In this document: piece by piece, positions 20,200 to 33,358 of the stretch
Layout: each line of letters starts with the position of its first letter
Numbering within the stretch: position 1 is the first letter of the stretch
The notes under the pieces: generated by a model
The model's database searches: none
Seen by the model: the letters and a program-made list of their open reading frames with translations, nothing else
What the model was told of the DNA's origin: nothing
Position numbers and translations under genes: made by a program
Assembly: GCA_022497155.1 (NCBI GenBank)
Contig: MU385727.1
Coordinates: 682,001-746,000, forward strand
DNA: 64,000 nucleotides
Reading direction: 5' to 3'
From: Whalleya microplaca
Taxonomy: Eukaryota; Ascomycota; Sordariomycetes; Xylariales; Xylariaceae

Positions 20200-22037
20200 C
20201 TACACTGACAAATTTGGCTCAGTTCCGGGACGACCCCGATAATGAAAGTGATACCTCAAATGATGACGGGCGCGAAATTGTGATCAAGAAGGCGTGGGAC
20301 CAGTTAACTGGAAACAATATCTTCCTTGTACTTGGCTCCCGCATGACAACAACCCCCTCCCTCTACTCTACATCCCGACCCGATCCAGATCTTCAGGTTC
20401 TGGCAGATCTACCTCGACAATGTCAACCCCCTGGTCAAGGTCATACACGCCCCAAGCATAGGTACAGGGACGCATAGTCGAGGCATTCAGTGACCTGGAA
20501 AATATAAGCCCTACTTTGGAGGCTCTCATGTTCAGCATCTATTGCATGTCTATTCGTAGTCTATCGGTGGACGACTGTCAGACTATGTTCGGTTCGTCGA
20601 AGGAAGATCTCTTGATGAGGTATCAATCTGGCTGCCAGCAAGCTTTACTGAATTGCGGCTTTTCACGAACGAGAGATCGCGACTGCTTGACCGCATTATA
20701 CCTGTATATTGTAAGTCCCTGTTGGATAGCTTGATTATGATATGTGCATATTTACATAGAACTCTACCTAGTTTTCAGTTGGCCCTAGCACCGATCCTGT
20801 ATCCCTATCCTCCATGCTTGGTATTGCGGTTCGCATTGCAAGACGTCTAGGGATTCACAGCGAGTCGATTTCTGCCAAATGCACCCCCTTTGAGGCCGAG
20901 ATGCGCCGAAGACTTTGGTGGGCCCTCGTGCTCTTCGACGCTCGGATCGGCGAGTTAGCTGATTCCAAGAGCGTATCGCTAGATCCTACCTGGGACTGCA
21001 ATGTTCCCTTGAATGTAAACGATTCTGATCTCCGGCCAGAGATGAAACAGGCACCGGCGGCTGGTGAGCACTTGACTGACGCCATTTTCGCCGTTGTGCG
21101 CGGTGAGGTTGGGGAGTTTATCCGCCACTCTAATTTCCATCTCGATTTTACTAATCCGGCTTTGAAGCCGGTCGCTCAGGACGTGCAACACGACAGCACG
21201 CCGGAAGTAAGCGAGATAGTTACCATGGAAAGGATAATTGAGGACAGATATCTCAAGTTATGTGACCCAGAGATCCCAGTCCACTTTATGACCATTTGGA
21301 TGACGCGAGGGCACCTCGCCAGATGCCGGCTCGTAGAACAAATTTCGAACTTTGGCAATGCTTCTAGCCCTTCCGCATATCAAGTCGATACGCAGGTTGA
21401 CAATGGACTTTCATATGCGTTCAGGATGCTTGAGTGCGACACGAAGATCATGGCGTGGTCTCTTACTAAAGGATACCTTTGGCTGGCCCATTTTCACTTC
21501 CAATTTCTCGCGTATGTTTACATCGTTGATGAACTGAGAAGGCATCCTATGAGCAAGTACGCTGGAGAGGCTTGGGAGTTGATGAGCGACAATTTTGAAG
21601 CCCGATCCAATGCTACCGGCATACCGGCAGAACATAGCCCCCTATTTAAGGTCTTCACTATGACCGTACTTCCCGCTTGGGAGGCTCGCGAAGCAGCGAT
21701 CAGGGGCTTAGGAGAGCCATTGACTCCCCCGAGGATGGTGACATCCATTAGACGCAAATTAGGACAGCTTGCACAGAATTCGCTCATTGGAAAAGCTACC
21801 AAGGCAACAGAACAACAACCCGACAATGTTATGGGCTTAGATGGTATTGACTTTTCCATGTCGATGCCGACGGACTTTCATACTAACAGCCCGCTGTTCG
21901 GGATGGGGATAGGAGCACAGGAAGGCTACGCTGGGGCGGAATCTAGGATATATCCTGGGTTATTCAGGCAAGCTCTGTTAGATGTTGATGTGAATCAGGT
22001 GAACTGGGCCGCTATGGACTGGGGTTTGGGTGAATGA
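20200..22037 (+). pseudogene. Remnant of fungal-specific transcription factor (fungal_trans domain only)
   Basis: The C-terminal 407 codons (20814-22037) are intact and typical of the fungal_trans middle homology region (MLGIAVRIARRLGIHSES, FEAEMRRRLWWALVLFDARI). Upstream homology continues but in shifting frames. HPDPIQIFRFWQIYLDNVNPLVKVIHAPS (20375-20460) is in one frame and VQGRIVEAFSDLENISPTLEALMFSIY (20461-20550) in another. A normal intron (about 20709-20776) joins LYLYI to FSVGPSTDP. Two frame changes, near 20330-20375 and 20455-20465, cannot be explained by good introns. No Zn2Cys6 cluster precedes the domain; that space is taken by the AAA ATPase fragment. Best read as a decayed gene truncated at a rearrangement, though a short product from 20814 is formally possible. 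Confidence 0.7.
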
Positions 22038-23264
22038 TGCGGCTAATGATACTGTTAAGTATATCCAGACTGTCTATCGCTATTATATCATGGACCACAA
22101 CATATATAAATGCAATCAAATGTATTTTTACCATTCAGATGACCTGTATGAATCAAGTCATCGGGGTATGATAATTCGAATGCACCATCTTGAGAATGAG
22201 ACCCCTATTCCGTTGAGACGATAGTTTTCAGCCAACTTAGCGCGCATGAGTGAAGCAGGATTCTGTCACACTAGATTATCACACTGAATCATGCCTCAGC
22301 GTATATGAACATAGCTTCTCGTGGGGTTGAAAGCGGGATAAGGTGGGGGTGGGGAGTTTGTCAAGATTTCGTGAGAGCTGTGCCTGAGTACCTCAAGATG
22401 TACACAACCTCTGTTTATCAGGATCTAGATTAGCAGCATCTGTCCATGACCGCCGAGGTTATACATAGAAAACCCCTGGTTGATAAATAACTCGCAGAGT
22501 TGTGGAAACTAGTACTATGCCAGGGAAAAGCCTACGTCCATATCCTAAGAATCAAGCCTGTTGATGATATAACCGTTCTTATCAACTCGGGTAATTGAGC
22601 TCGTTTACAAATACTGAAATCGTCGGCAGACTTTTACTAGGCCCTTAGTTGCTTTTCTATAGCCCTCTTTTACACACTGGGCCAATAAGACGTGACAGTC
22701 GTACGGCTAGTACTCTGGCATAAGGACACTATAGATACGGAGCACTTGGGAATAAAACGAGCTCATTCCAAGATCTAAGCCAGCCATGAATTCGTAATTG
22801 TTGCATTATCTCGTGGAGACAACGAAGCTAACTAGCTTTCGAGTAGTTCTACCATAATACAATGCTACGCATGAATATGGTCATCAATCATCTGTCATGC
22901 CCCGACCTGTTTTGCCAGTCCAGCAAATTCCGCCTCAGTTTTAATGAACCTGTAATGCCGCATTCCATACATTCAGTAGTATGCCTACCATTGGCACACC
23001 GCCCTCGAATACCGCCATTACGCCTGATTGCAAAATCAACTAGAATGCTTATGAAAGCATGAGGTCAGCATGGTACTCGACATATTCTTTCGAAGGCTTT
23101 AATCAGTAGGCTGCATCAGATAGATATTTATCCATCAACGAAGATCTCAGTCCCGTCTTGAAACATATTTTGGGTGACATATATCATCATAACAGCTGAA
23201 GGGGGAAAGAAATAATTAAAAGGAAACCGTGAACTTACCGACCGCATATCGCGCCTGCAGTCAC
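22038..23264. other. Intergenic region
   Basis: 1.2 kb between the transcription-factor remnant and the 3' end of SKI3. No gene, RNA or mobile element recognised. Confidence 0.5.
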
Positions 23265-26200
23265 TCAAGCAGTGACTGCGCTTCCCAACGATTCCCATCC
23301 ACTGGCAGTCCAAGGCGCGATGAAGATGGCCGTTTGGGCGTCCGCAGCCTTACCAGTTCCTGCGTAGGCATCGGCGAGATCCACGGCGCCAAGCTCGCCC
23401 CGCGGCGGGATGGCTTTCAATGCCACGTTGAGGGCCATGGCCGCTGGATACTCCTCGCCGCTGAGCTCGGCTAGTCTGGACCATCCGTGAGGGAGGTGGG
23501 GGTACAGCATAATGTCATTTTGAACTTGGGCCAAGACGTCGTTCTCGTTGCTGTTCCCGGACAGAGCAGCAACAGCGCGCATTACCTCGCCGATCTGGGA
23601 ATGCTCTGCGTCGGTGACCTTATCACTTGTGCGAAGGGTATGGAGCTCGGAGACGACAGCCTCGAGCGACTCCTCGTCCGCATCGAGCAACGCTATAATG
23701 CCTAACAGAAGGACGGATTGTACGTGGCTGGGGTCATTCTCAATTACATCGAACAAGACCGTACGTGCTCTTTCACGAGCCTCATCGCCACCCGATGCCC
23801 ACAGCATTTGGGCCAGAACGCACGCGGCGTCCGGATTGCCACTGGACTCTTCTAGTGCTGTTTCAAAGTATGACACCGCTGCGTCGGCATTCTCTGCGAA
23901 ATACTCCGCTAAGCCTACGGTCATATGTGCCGAGAGGCGAGCCTTTGTGCGTTGCTCAGCTGTGAGCTCCTTCGCGGACTCATCACTGCTTAGTTGCAAA
24001 GCCATTTCTCCACAGTCGGTGGCTTTTGCATATTCACCAGCTGCGAGGTACGATCGAGCAAGGTCGGTCTTGGCTAACGCAAACCGTCCAAGCGATTCGG
24101 CTGATTCAGTGGCTTCGTAGTCTGCTTCTAATTGCTCGCATGCTTTTTCAAGCGTACCTATCGCCCCTAAGCTGTCATCGGTACGCTCTTGGAATAGAGT
24201 CGAGAGGTGTTGATAAGCAAGGTCCTGCGGTTTGAGATGTCGCAACTGTGTGAGCGCGAAGAGGGGACGGACCAAGGCAGTGACATTCAGATTTGGAGGA
24301 TTCGTTAAAATGTGGTCGAACAGTGACGTAGAATATTGACGTCTGGCAAGGAGTGAAGACGACTCGGAAATGTCCATTGCATGGGTTAGAAGCCCGCGAG
24401 CTTCTTTAGGATCGCCATATAGAAGGGCGACGAAGCCTTGGCCTAGCCAGGCGTGGGCATAGTCGGGATCGGTAGACTGTGCTCGCGTGAAAGCCTCGTT
24501 CGCCAGCTGGATATCGTTCTGGAGGAGCGCCAAAGCACCAAGATTTGTCCATGTGTGTGGGTTTCTCTCGTTGAGGTACAAGCTCCGAACAAAGGCGTGC
24601 TGAGCAACGGACGGGTTTATCTCGCTGGTGACAACACCTAGTGAGTTCCAGAAGTCCGTGTTGCCTGCTTCAAGCTCGATCGCGCGCTTGAAGCATCGCA
24701 CGGCGGCCTTTTGGTACCTCGTTGATCGGACACGAAGCTGCGAAGGAAGGCAGAGGTGGGCTCGGTTCTCAGCCCAGCCTAGATTATAATAGGCAATGGC
24801 TTGAGCATGAGTGTCGTCGGCGGAAACGTGAATCGCTCGCTTGTGCGCGAGGATAGTAGCATGTAAACTTTGCGTCAGATTCACTCCAAGTTGTTCGTCA
24901 TCAGCAAATATGCCTTTGGCGAAAACGACTCCTTTGCCAACCGCGTCAACATCTTGCAATATTTCGTACGCAATCTCGTGGCCTGCGCCGAGGTCAAGGA
25001 GTTTGCAGACATAATCGGTAGGGAAATCGTGAACACGGCTTTGAACGGAAGGGAAGATGGCACAAGCGTCGCCGGTGGCCTTCCAAAAGTTGAAAGTGTT
25101 GGTCATGCCCGCCGGAACAGTGAGAGCAAAGGAGAGGGTCTCGGTAGCCAACTCGATCGACTTGCCGAACAAGCCCTTCTCCACACAGTCAGACGCGTTT
25201 TCTACCAGGGTCTGCATCAGGGCTATGGCAACGCCTTCTTCTTCCGGCCGACTTGATATGACCTCGTGGTATAGCGTGACGGCCTCGTCGAACTCGCCAA
25301 GTTCGCGCTTGACGTTGGCGAGCATATACTTAGTGAACCAAGTATCCCCGAGGGTCTCAGCACGGCCACTTTCTTCCAGCTTCTGAGCATTCTGGATGGC
25401 TTTCGTAGCCGCGATGTATCGTCCAGAGTTATGATAGCTTTCTCCGAGGCCAACCCACGAATGGTAATCTTCGGGTGCTATCCGAAGTGCCTGCTGGAAT
25501 GACACAATGGCCTTGACATAATCCTGCTTATTCAGCTCAGCAACTCCCAATGCCGACAGGGGCCAGCTAATGCCCTTCTTCTTGGATCCTGGAGGCGGCT
25601 TGACCCTGCCTGTATCGACGACTCGTTGCGCGACCAGTTCGACCCGGTCCCAGTCGCCATCATCGGCAAATGATCTCGCAAGCCGTTCGGCAGACTCGAC
25701 CTCTGCGGCTGACAGCTCCACAGCCTTGAGAAAGCATCTTCGAGCCCTTTTCTTGTCCTTGGCGTAATCCGCGTAGTACACACCGAGGCTGGTGTACGCA
25801 GGCGCATAGCTGAAGTTGCTCTTCAAAGCATCTAAGAAATAGGCGTATGCGCCATTGCGGCTCTTCCTTGCCGGCTGTGAAGGGTCAAGATCCCAGACAC
25901 AACAGCCTAGCCGGTACTGTGTCTGTGCTAAGAGGTCCTTCGATGTCGTCGGGCCGGTCATAGATGCGAGAAGCGACTCGAGCTCTGCCTTTCCGCGTGC
26001 GTAGTCGCCTTTCAGCGCATACAACCACCCGACCTCGGCACGAACACGGAGGTTACTGCTGTCGCCTTTGAGCGCACGGTCTAGGAAATTGATCGCCTGA
26101 TCGAATTCTTCCTCCTCTTCGTAGATCAGGCCTACACCAATCATGGCTGACGTCGAGGTAGGATCTACTTCCAATACCTTGTCAAAGAGAAACTTGGCCT

Positions 26201-27573
26201 CGCCGTGGTTTCTTGGAGACTGATAGAACACCAGAGCAGTGCCTAAATATAGCATGAAAGAAAGGTTCGCGTTGACGAAGACTTTACCGGTCTTCTCCGT
26301 CTCGGCCATCATGATCTTCATCGCCTTCCGCATAAGTTCAACGTTGCTTTCATGCTCTTCGAGGTGTTGATAGTACTCTCCCATCAAGCGGTGAGCGAGC
26401 AGGGAGTTTGTAGTTGAGATACCCTCCGTCATCATCAGTAGCCTGTCTTCGTCAGTATATGGTATAACGGAGGTGGGTGCACCGCCGTCCTCGTCGTCTT
26501 CGCTTTCGTCATCGCCCTCGGAGGCCAGCACAGGTGTCCGAGATTGGGGCGTCTTCTTCGGGAAGGGCGAAAAGTCACTTGTCATGAACCCGGTCAAGAC
26601 TCGATAAAGGTCGCTGTCTGGGAAGTAAGAGCAATATTCGTTTAGGACGTTGACGTCCCAATCTTTGATTTCCTTGCAGTCCTGCCATTCCACGGCGATG
26701 TCCCAGGCCAGCTTGAAGGGATGCTTGATGATGACCATGTCGCTTGCGAGTTTCTGAACGACGTAGAGCTCGGCAGTTTTGTCGGGAGGTGGCATGACTA
26801 GTAGGCGATCGTATCGGAACTGAAGCAGCTTCTCCTCATACTGGCGTCTGATATCGTCGTCAGGTGTCCAGAGAATGAGTTGCTCGTAGACCCAAGCTAA
26901 CTTGCTCTGGCAGAGGACTTCGCGATTCACCTCTAGGGTGACCTCGCTGATCTTGGCACCCAGCCTTGTGCGCCGCTCGCCAATGAGCGTATTGATGCGT
27001 TTCTTCTCATCGACCTCTAGGATCTGAGCGATAGTTTCGTAAGTTTTGGCCGGATGAGGGACTCGGCCCTCGAGTGCCGGGTAGATGGGACTGTCAGGGA
27101 GTATGAGCTGCAGCGCCTGCACGTATTGGGATCGATCACCCTGGGCACGTGCATAGTCGATGAACTTGTCGACGACATCCTGGCACTTGTACATTTCATT
27201 GGCATCTCTGAAGATTTCGGCAAGCTTGAGAGCAGCATGCTGATACTTGGGAAGGGCCCTAGGGCCTTGTTTCTCATGGAGCTTGATTAGGCCTTGCCAT
27301 GCTTGAGCGTCAGGACGAATCTCGGTTGCCGTCCTATATGCAGCCTCGGCCGGCTCTAACTGGTTCTTCTTGTCCAGAGCAAAAGCCTTGAACACGTGAC
27401 TGGATAAAGGGTTAGAAGCTGTGATAAATGACTCGGATGTGGGGGTTAGCGTACGCTTGGTAGTTCCTAGGATCTTTGTTGATGAGATTTTCAGTCTGCA
27501 CCAGGGCGTCGTCCCATTTCTGGTGGCGAATGGCATCATTGATGGCCTTCAATGAGGCCTTGGTGCTCGCCAT
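23265..27573 (-). CDS. SKI3: Superkiller protein 3 (TPR scaffold of the Ski complex)
   Basis: Ski3 is the tetratricopeptide scaffold of the cytoplasmic Ski2-Ski3-Ski8 complex that feeds mRNA 3' ends to the exosome. Two exons: 27455-27573 (start ATG 27573, MASTKASLKAINDAIRHQKW) and 23265-27399, separated by a 55-bp intron, give 1417 aa, the expected length. TPR units run along most of the protein, for example ALKGDYARGKAELESL, YAPAYTSLGVYYADYA, WSRLAELSGEEYPAAM and HTWTNLGALALLQNDI. An acidic linker (EGDDESEDDEDGG, about residue 350) separates the N-terminal arm from the main superhelix. Single-copy housekeeping gene. Confidence 0.95.
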
Positions 27574-28648
27574 GGGGAGGGAGGTGTATCAAGGGTGCGG
27601 GATCTCATGTCTCGACTCTGGGGATGTGGAATTTGCATGAGCGGCTCTAGCATTTCATCATCGATTTGGCGAGCATTTGGCACATACCTAAAGGAAGCTC
27701 TATGCCGGAGCTCTTTGTGGTTGAAGTTCGGCATACAATAACGGGTAAACATCGGGTAAGCCCGGCTCTCTATCGGAGCAGGTACACATGCAGTATGTAC
27801 AGCAGGTACCTATGTACATAGTCGGCAGATCTTCGGCTTTCATGTTATCGCAGGAGGTACCTAGGTACTCCCAGAGGTACATGTACGGTACCAGGCTTAA
27901 TGTTCCCTATCAATCCATTTGGCTGGCAGACAGGGCAGACCTACCACCTACTCATCAATGTTCATGTGTATGTCAGTTTATATATATGTACCCAATAAGT
28001 ACATGCCTAGGTATCTACGGGTCCATGCTTACATCAGCCCCGGGGCGCTCGCTAGAACCCCGGTAGATCTCCATGCACCCGGCGTTAAGGTCACATTGCA
28101 TGACCTAACCATCTCCGACCCGTCATCACCCACCGCCGGGTTGTCTTCCCCCTTGGCCCCCCATCAAGTTATCAACATCCCTGCCCAGCGTATTCGGGTT
28201 TTGATGAGAATCCTCGAACAACATGATCAATGTCTCGATGAGAGAGACTTGCCTCGTCTTACGGTTATAAGGCCCTTCGTGTCTTCTGCCCTCGAGTAGA
28301 ACGAACAACATCTCGCCTTTCGCAAGCTATATATCCTCTTCGAACGTGAAGCTCTAGCACTTTTATATATCTCTTCCTCAACTTCAAGCTAATAAATTGT
28401 TCTGGCGGTACATGTACACGAGTACTGTGCCAGTTGTGCACGAGTGTGTTGTACGGGTTACTTACGTACCAACATTCAATGGAAGATCCTTGCACGGACG
28501 TCATCGTATTATTGTATCCTTGCTTTCTAGATCTCATAGAAATACACCCTAGCCCTGCGACAGTTTGTTGAGCCTCGTCTGCCTTTCATCTGCGTTCATA
28601 AACTGGACAGTACTCCCCAATCCAGCCAGGCGGGTGACGTTCCTAACT
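27574..28648. other. Divergent intergenic promoter region
   Basis: About 1.1 kb between the divergently transcribed SKI3 and GH5 genes, so it should hold both promoters. It is rich in GGTACC/GTAC-type short palindromes (about 27770-27900). No gene recognised. Confidence 0.55.
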
Positions 28649-31080
28649 ATGGCTTCCTCGCTCCGCTTAACCATCGAGGATGGCCAATTTCGAGACGCCC
28701 ATGGTAGACACGTCTTGCTCCGGGGCATCAACGTCGCAGGCGATGCCAAGCTCCCGAGCCAACCCGATGTGCCTTCGCATGTGGCTGACGACTTTTTCGA
28801 CGGCGACAACGTCAAATTCCACAACCGACCCTTCCGGAAAGAAGATGCACACATCCATTTCTCCCGCCTGAAACGCTTCGGGTACAACACCATCCGCTAT
28901 GTCTTTACCTGGGAGGCGATCGAGGCTGCCGGGCCCGGGAGGTATGACGAGGAGTGGATTCAGCACACAATTGAGGTCTTGAGGATAGCGAAAGAATACG
29001 GTTTCTACATATTCATGGATCCCCATCAGGATGTCGTAGGTGTTCCTCCGGTTTTCCCCCATGTACATATGCTAACCGGCCACGGCGGTTAGTGGTCACG
29101 ATACTGCGGTGGATCTGGTGCTCCTATGTGGACGGTGTATGCCTGCGGGCTGAATCCCCAGAGCTTTGCCGCTACCGATGCCGCCATAGTACACAACACC
29201 TACCCCGAGCCCGAGAATTTCCCCAAGATGATCTGGTCCACCAACTATAACCGACTAGCCGCCGCCACCATCTTCACCTTCTTCTTCGCCGGACGAGATT
29301 TCGCGCCGAAATGTATAATAGATGGGGTGAACATTCAGGACTATTTGCAGGGACACTTTATGCGTGCCTGCGAGCACCTCGCCCAGAGGATACACGAAGC
29401 TGGTGACATCGAAAACGACATTGTCTTCGGATGGGAGAGCCTGAATGAGCCGAACAAGGGGATGATCGGGCATGTCGATTTGAGCGTCATTCCGGACGAA
29501 CAGAAGCTGAAGAAAGGCACTTGCCCCACGCTGTGGCAGACGATATTGACGGGCTCCGGCCGGGCATGTGAGGTAGATACGTGGGATATGGGCGGCTTAG
29601 GGCCGTACAAGGTCGGACGGACTCTTATCGATCCCCATGGCGAGATAGCATGGCTGCCGGAAGGCTACGACGATTCGCGGTACGGCTGGAAACGAGATCC
29701 CGAGTGGAAGCTGGGGCAGTGTATCTGGGCCCAGCATGGCGTATGGGATCCCTCTGGAGACGTGCTCGTGAGGAAGGATTACTTCGAGAAGCACCCGACG
29801 ACGGGCGAGGTTCTAGATTACCCCAAGTTCATCAACACGTACTTCATGTCATTTTATCGGACGTACCGCGACACCATCAGGGCTATTCACAAGGATGCGA
29901 TCATGCTGTGCCAGCCGCCGGTCTTGGAGGTGCCTCCAACCATCAAGGGAACCGAGGACGACGACCCGAGAATGGTGTACGCGCCTCATTATTACGATGG
30001 TATCACTCTCATGACGAAGAAGTGGAATCGAACGTGGAACGTCGATGTCCTGGGGGTTCTTCGTGGACGATACTTGCACCCGGCATTCGCCATCAAGATC
30101 GGCGAGACGGCCATCCGAAACTGCTTCAAGGACCAACTGGCAGCCATCAAGAAGGAGGGCCAGGACTATATGGGAAATCATCCCTGTATAATGACCGAAT
30201 TCGGCATCCCATATGATATGGATGATAAGTATGCCTACAAGACCGGCGATTATTCAAGTCAATCTGCAGCGATGGATGCCAACCACTTCGCCATCGAGGG
30301 CGCAAATCTAGAGGGTTACACGCTGTGGCTGTACTGCGCGACGGTAAGAGATACCATTTGCTACTTATGAATGTGCCTAGCTGCTGACGCCAAGTCCTTC
30401 AGAACGACCACCAACGAGGCGACCAATGGAACGGCGAGGATCTGTCCATCTTTTCGGTAGACGATCAGACCTTGCCACTTTCTCCGATGCCTCGAACGCC
30501 AGAGTTCTCACAGTCAGCCTCTAGCCTACTGAAATCCGCCAGGACGGGCAGCCGAAGCGAGGTCAATGACGAGACTTCGGTCACTCCTAGTAATTTGAAG
30601 CGGACCATGACAAACCCTTCCATCTCGTCGGAGCCGTCCAGCCAAAATCCCGAGCTGACGAGCGCACCCGGATACCGTGCCGCAGAGGCATACGTTCGCC
30701 CCGCGCCGATATATACTAACGGGCCTGTTGTAGATTACGTCTTCGACCTCAAAAAGTGCGAGTTTACGCTGAACATCGGGGGGTCCAAGGCACCGTCCGA
30801 TGATCAGCCCACAACTATCTTTCTTCCGGAATACCACTTCCCCAAGGAGCAGTGCACGGTAGTAGCTAGTTCGGGCAAATGGGAGATCAGCACGGACGAC
30901 GAAGAGCGCACCTGGATTCAGAAGCTCCGGTGGTGGCATGGCGACGGCCCGCAAAGCCTCAAAGTGACCGGCCTGATACGACCGCACAACAGCTTGTCTG
31001 GCACGGCCGAGGAGGCTGGGTATCTGGAGCAATGCCAGCAGACATACGGCTTTGACCTGAAGAACTGCACCATTATGTAA
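28649..31080 (+). CDS. GH5 steryl-beta-glucosidase / glucocerebrosidase (EGCrP2-like)
   Basis: This family hydrolyses sterylglucosides and/or glucosylceramide in fungi (glycoside hydrolase family 5). Three exons, 28649-29035, 29093-30343 and 30403-31080, give 771 aa. The barrel starts with LTIEDGQFRDAHGRHVLLRG and RFGYNTIRYVFTWEAIE. The acid/base Glu is in FGWESLNEPNKG and the nucleophile Glu in CIMTEFGIPYD, both conserved. A Ser/Thr-rich linker (about residues 560-620) leads to a C-terminal beta-domain (VFDLKKCEFTLNIGG). The protein ends NCTIM. No signal peptide, so intracellular action is expected. The 5' ATG at 28649 matches the family start MASSLRLTIEDGQF. Confidence 0.93.
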
Positions 31081-33358
31081 ATCTAGTCGTAATTGCATAG
31101 CCGCAATTATATATGATAACTTTTCGAACTACCGCCTCGTACGTGTATGCGGCTCGTGGTGGATGGTCGCACACGTACACCACCACGCCAGGCACGTAAG
31201 CTGCGTAATTTGGATCAAACAAGATCAAACGCCACATCTGTACATAAATGTCTTTGTTCCACTGCAAGGCACATACTGATTACTGGAATGGCCCCCAACC
31301 CAGGCGCTATCGTGTGAGATAATCCACGGATATTGTAGAGCCGATTCGTTGTTTCGCCAGTGACAAGACATGAATCAACAAGGGCTGGGGGGTACTACAC
31401 GTGGTATCCCACTGTCAGACAGTTACCTATAGCTTTTACCGTGATCTCGCCATAACCGTTGTGGCTGGGGAGGACTATACTGCCTTATGAAAAGCTATGT
31501 TATCCAGAGGGTGGAGTGAGCAATGATGCAGGTACTACCGTTCCCGCGAGCAGCCATCGGGGTTATACCGAATTGCTTACCTTGAACCCATAAACGATTC
31601 TATATGTACTCGAAATTTGAAGCATCGGAAAACACGCCTATGCATTCGCCATTACTCGTACTATGTAGTACATAACGTCTAACTCTGCACAACCCGTGAG
31701 CAACCTGAGGGTACGAGTACTTATATATTCGTAGTGATGATGTTCGGCCGGCATTCCGGCACAGCCACAACCCATGCTCAGGATCCATTTCTCAGCTAGT
31801 TGCATACATACATGTACATAGGTAGGTAAGTATTACAACCTGACAACAGGTAGGTATGGATATGTCTGTTTTCTTGTTTTCTTGTCTAACTACATCGGGC
31901 AGCCGCTGGCGTGCCAGGGCGCTTCGAGAGCGAATGCCGTGGTTCACGACGTAGCAATCAACTCGCCTGGTTGTCGCAAACCCGCAGCGTAGTAGCGATG
32001 GCTTGTCCTTACTAGGTAGTGCCTTGCGTACCTCTTTTGCTAATGGTGGGATTGACTGATGAGGGGAAGACAACCTTACACCAAGACAAGCGTGCTTCGT
32101 ATTTTCCTTCCCTTTTTGCCCCACGTACGTACGGTTACGACAAAGAGGTAGGGGAGACAAATATTGCTGTGTTGCAGAGCCTTTCTCGGATCTCGGTTTT
32201 CACCCAACAGTCAACGAGGCACTGGCAAGGGAAGGAAAATTCAACTGATCGCAAATGAATTCCCTAGTACAGCGGTAGTGTCTATACTCCGACTGCCAAC
32301 AAACCTTTTCTGATCTTTTCTTTTGTCTATCAGGCGCTCCGTTGTGTCGATCCCCACGGGTCCCCCTCTGTTGCTTTCCAGGGTATCTTGCATCGGGAAT
32401 CGGGAGGCGTCGTCCCAATCAAAATCCCACTTTCTTGGCTTTTTTCACCAATTACCGTGGTTCTGAACAGAACCCGAGGGTCTGACCACAGACTCCCTGA
32501 AGAGCAAACCAGGTGCCAGGCCTCAACCCAAGGCTCGTCCTCGTCGGTGGTCACGCGGCCTGGCGGTTCACTCTGCGCTGCCTGCCTGTCTTATGTATTA
32601 TGGACACAAGTACGGGATCGCTTACACGTACAATCTGACAAAGCCGACTAGCCGTAATCAATCATTCATGTACAAAATAGGTACCGGCTGTCCTGTCATT
32701 GACAGAACTGTCTGAACATACGTTGAGCTAAACCCAAACCGTCGAGCCGTCGAGCCGTTAAGCGCGTAGCCGCCGTCGTTCGAACTAGAGCGGGCGCTAA
32801 ATCCCGGGGAGGAGGCGATAGGAGCAGAGCCTGCACTTCCCTTTTCTCCAGTCGATGTTTCAACCTAACCAACCCATGCTAGCCTTCATCTGTATTGCAT
32901 CCGACTGCTTTCGTGTGTTCGTGTGTAGTAGCCATGATCTCCGCCGCTGCAACTGTTCTCGTTGTCGCTTGTCCTAGGGTCATGACTGCGGATTCTTTCA
33001 CGACCGAGCATCATCGAGGTTGATTGACCTGTTTTGTGCCGGCCGAGTATACTAGTATACGAAGTAATTACTTAGCTGGGGAACTGTCACGCCATTGTCC
33101 CCTCGGTGAACCCTTTCTGCAAGCCTGAGCGCGACCTCTCCAGCACCTTAATAAACGAGCCCCATCGTGACAACGCCTCCCGTGGCGTTTACATCATCAT
33201 CCTACGCAAGCGTTTTCTTTCAACCTTCATAGACCTCGTCAGCTCGTCCGTGTCCTCCACCGCGGCCGCACGCACGAACCCGTTACAATACCGATCGCTT
33301 GTACCGCGACGATACTACTAACGAGCCGACCCGCGCCGGGCCGCATCCTCTGCCCGTC
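31081..33358. other. Intergenic region and presumed long leader of the BCK1-type kinase
   Basis: 2.3 kb. The left part is the GH5 3' flank. The right ~1 kb is pyrimidine-rich, has short upstream open frames (for example one beginning near 33106), and probably forms a long 5' UTR for the MAPKKK gene. No coding frame with motifs. Confidence 0.45.
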
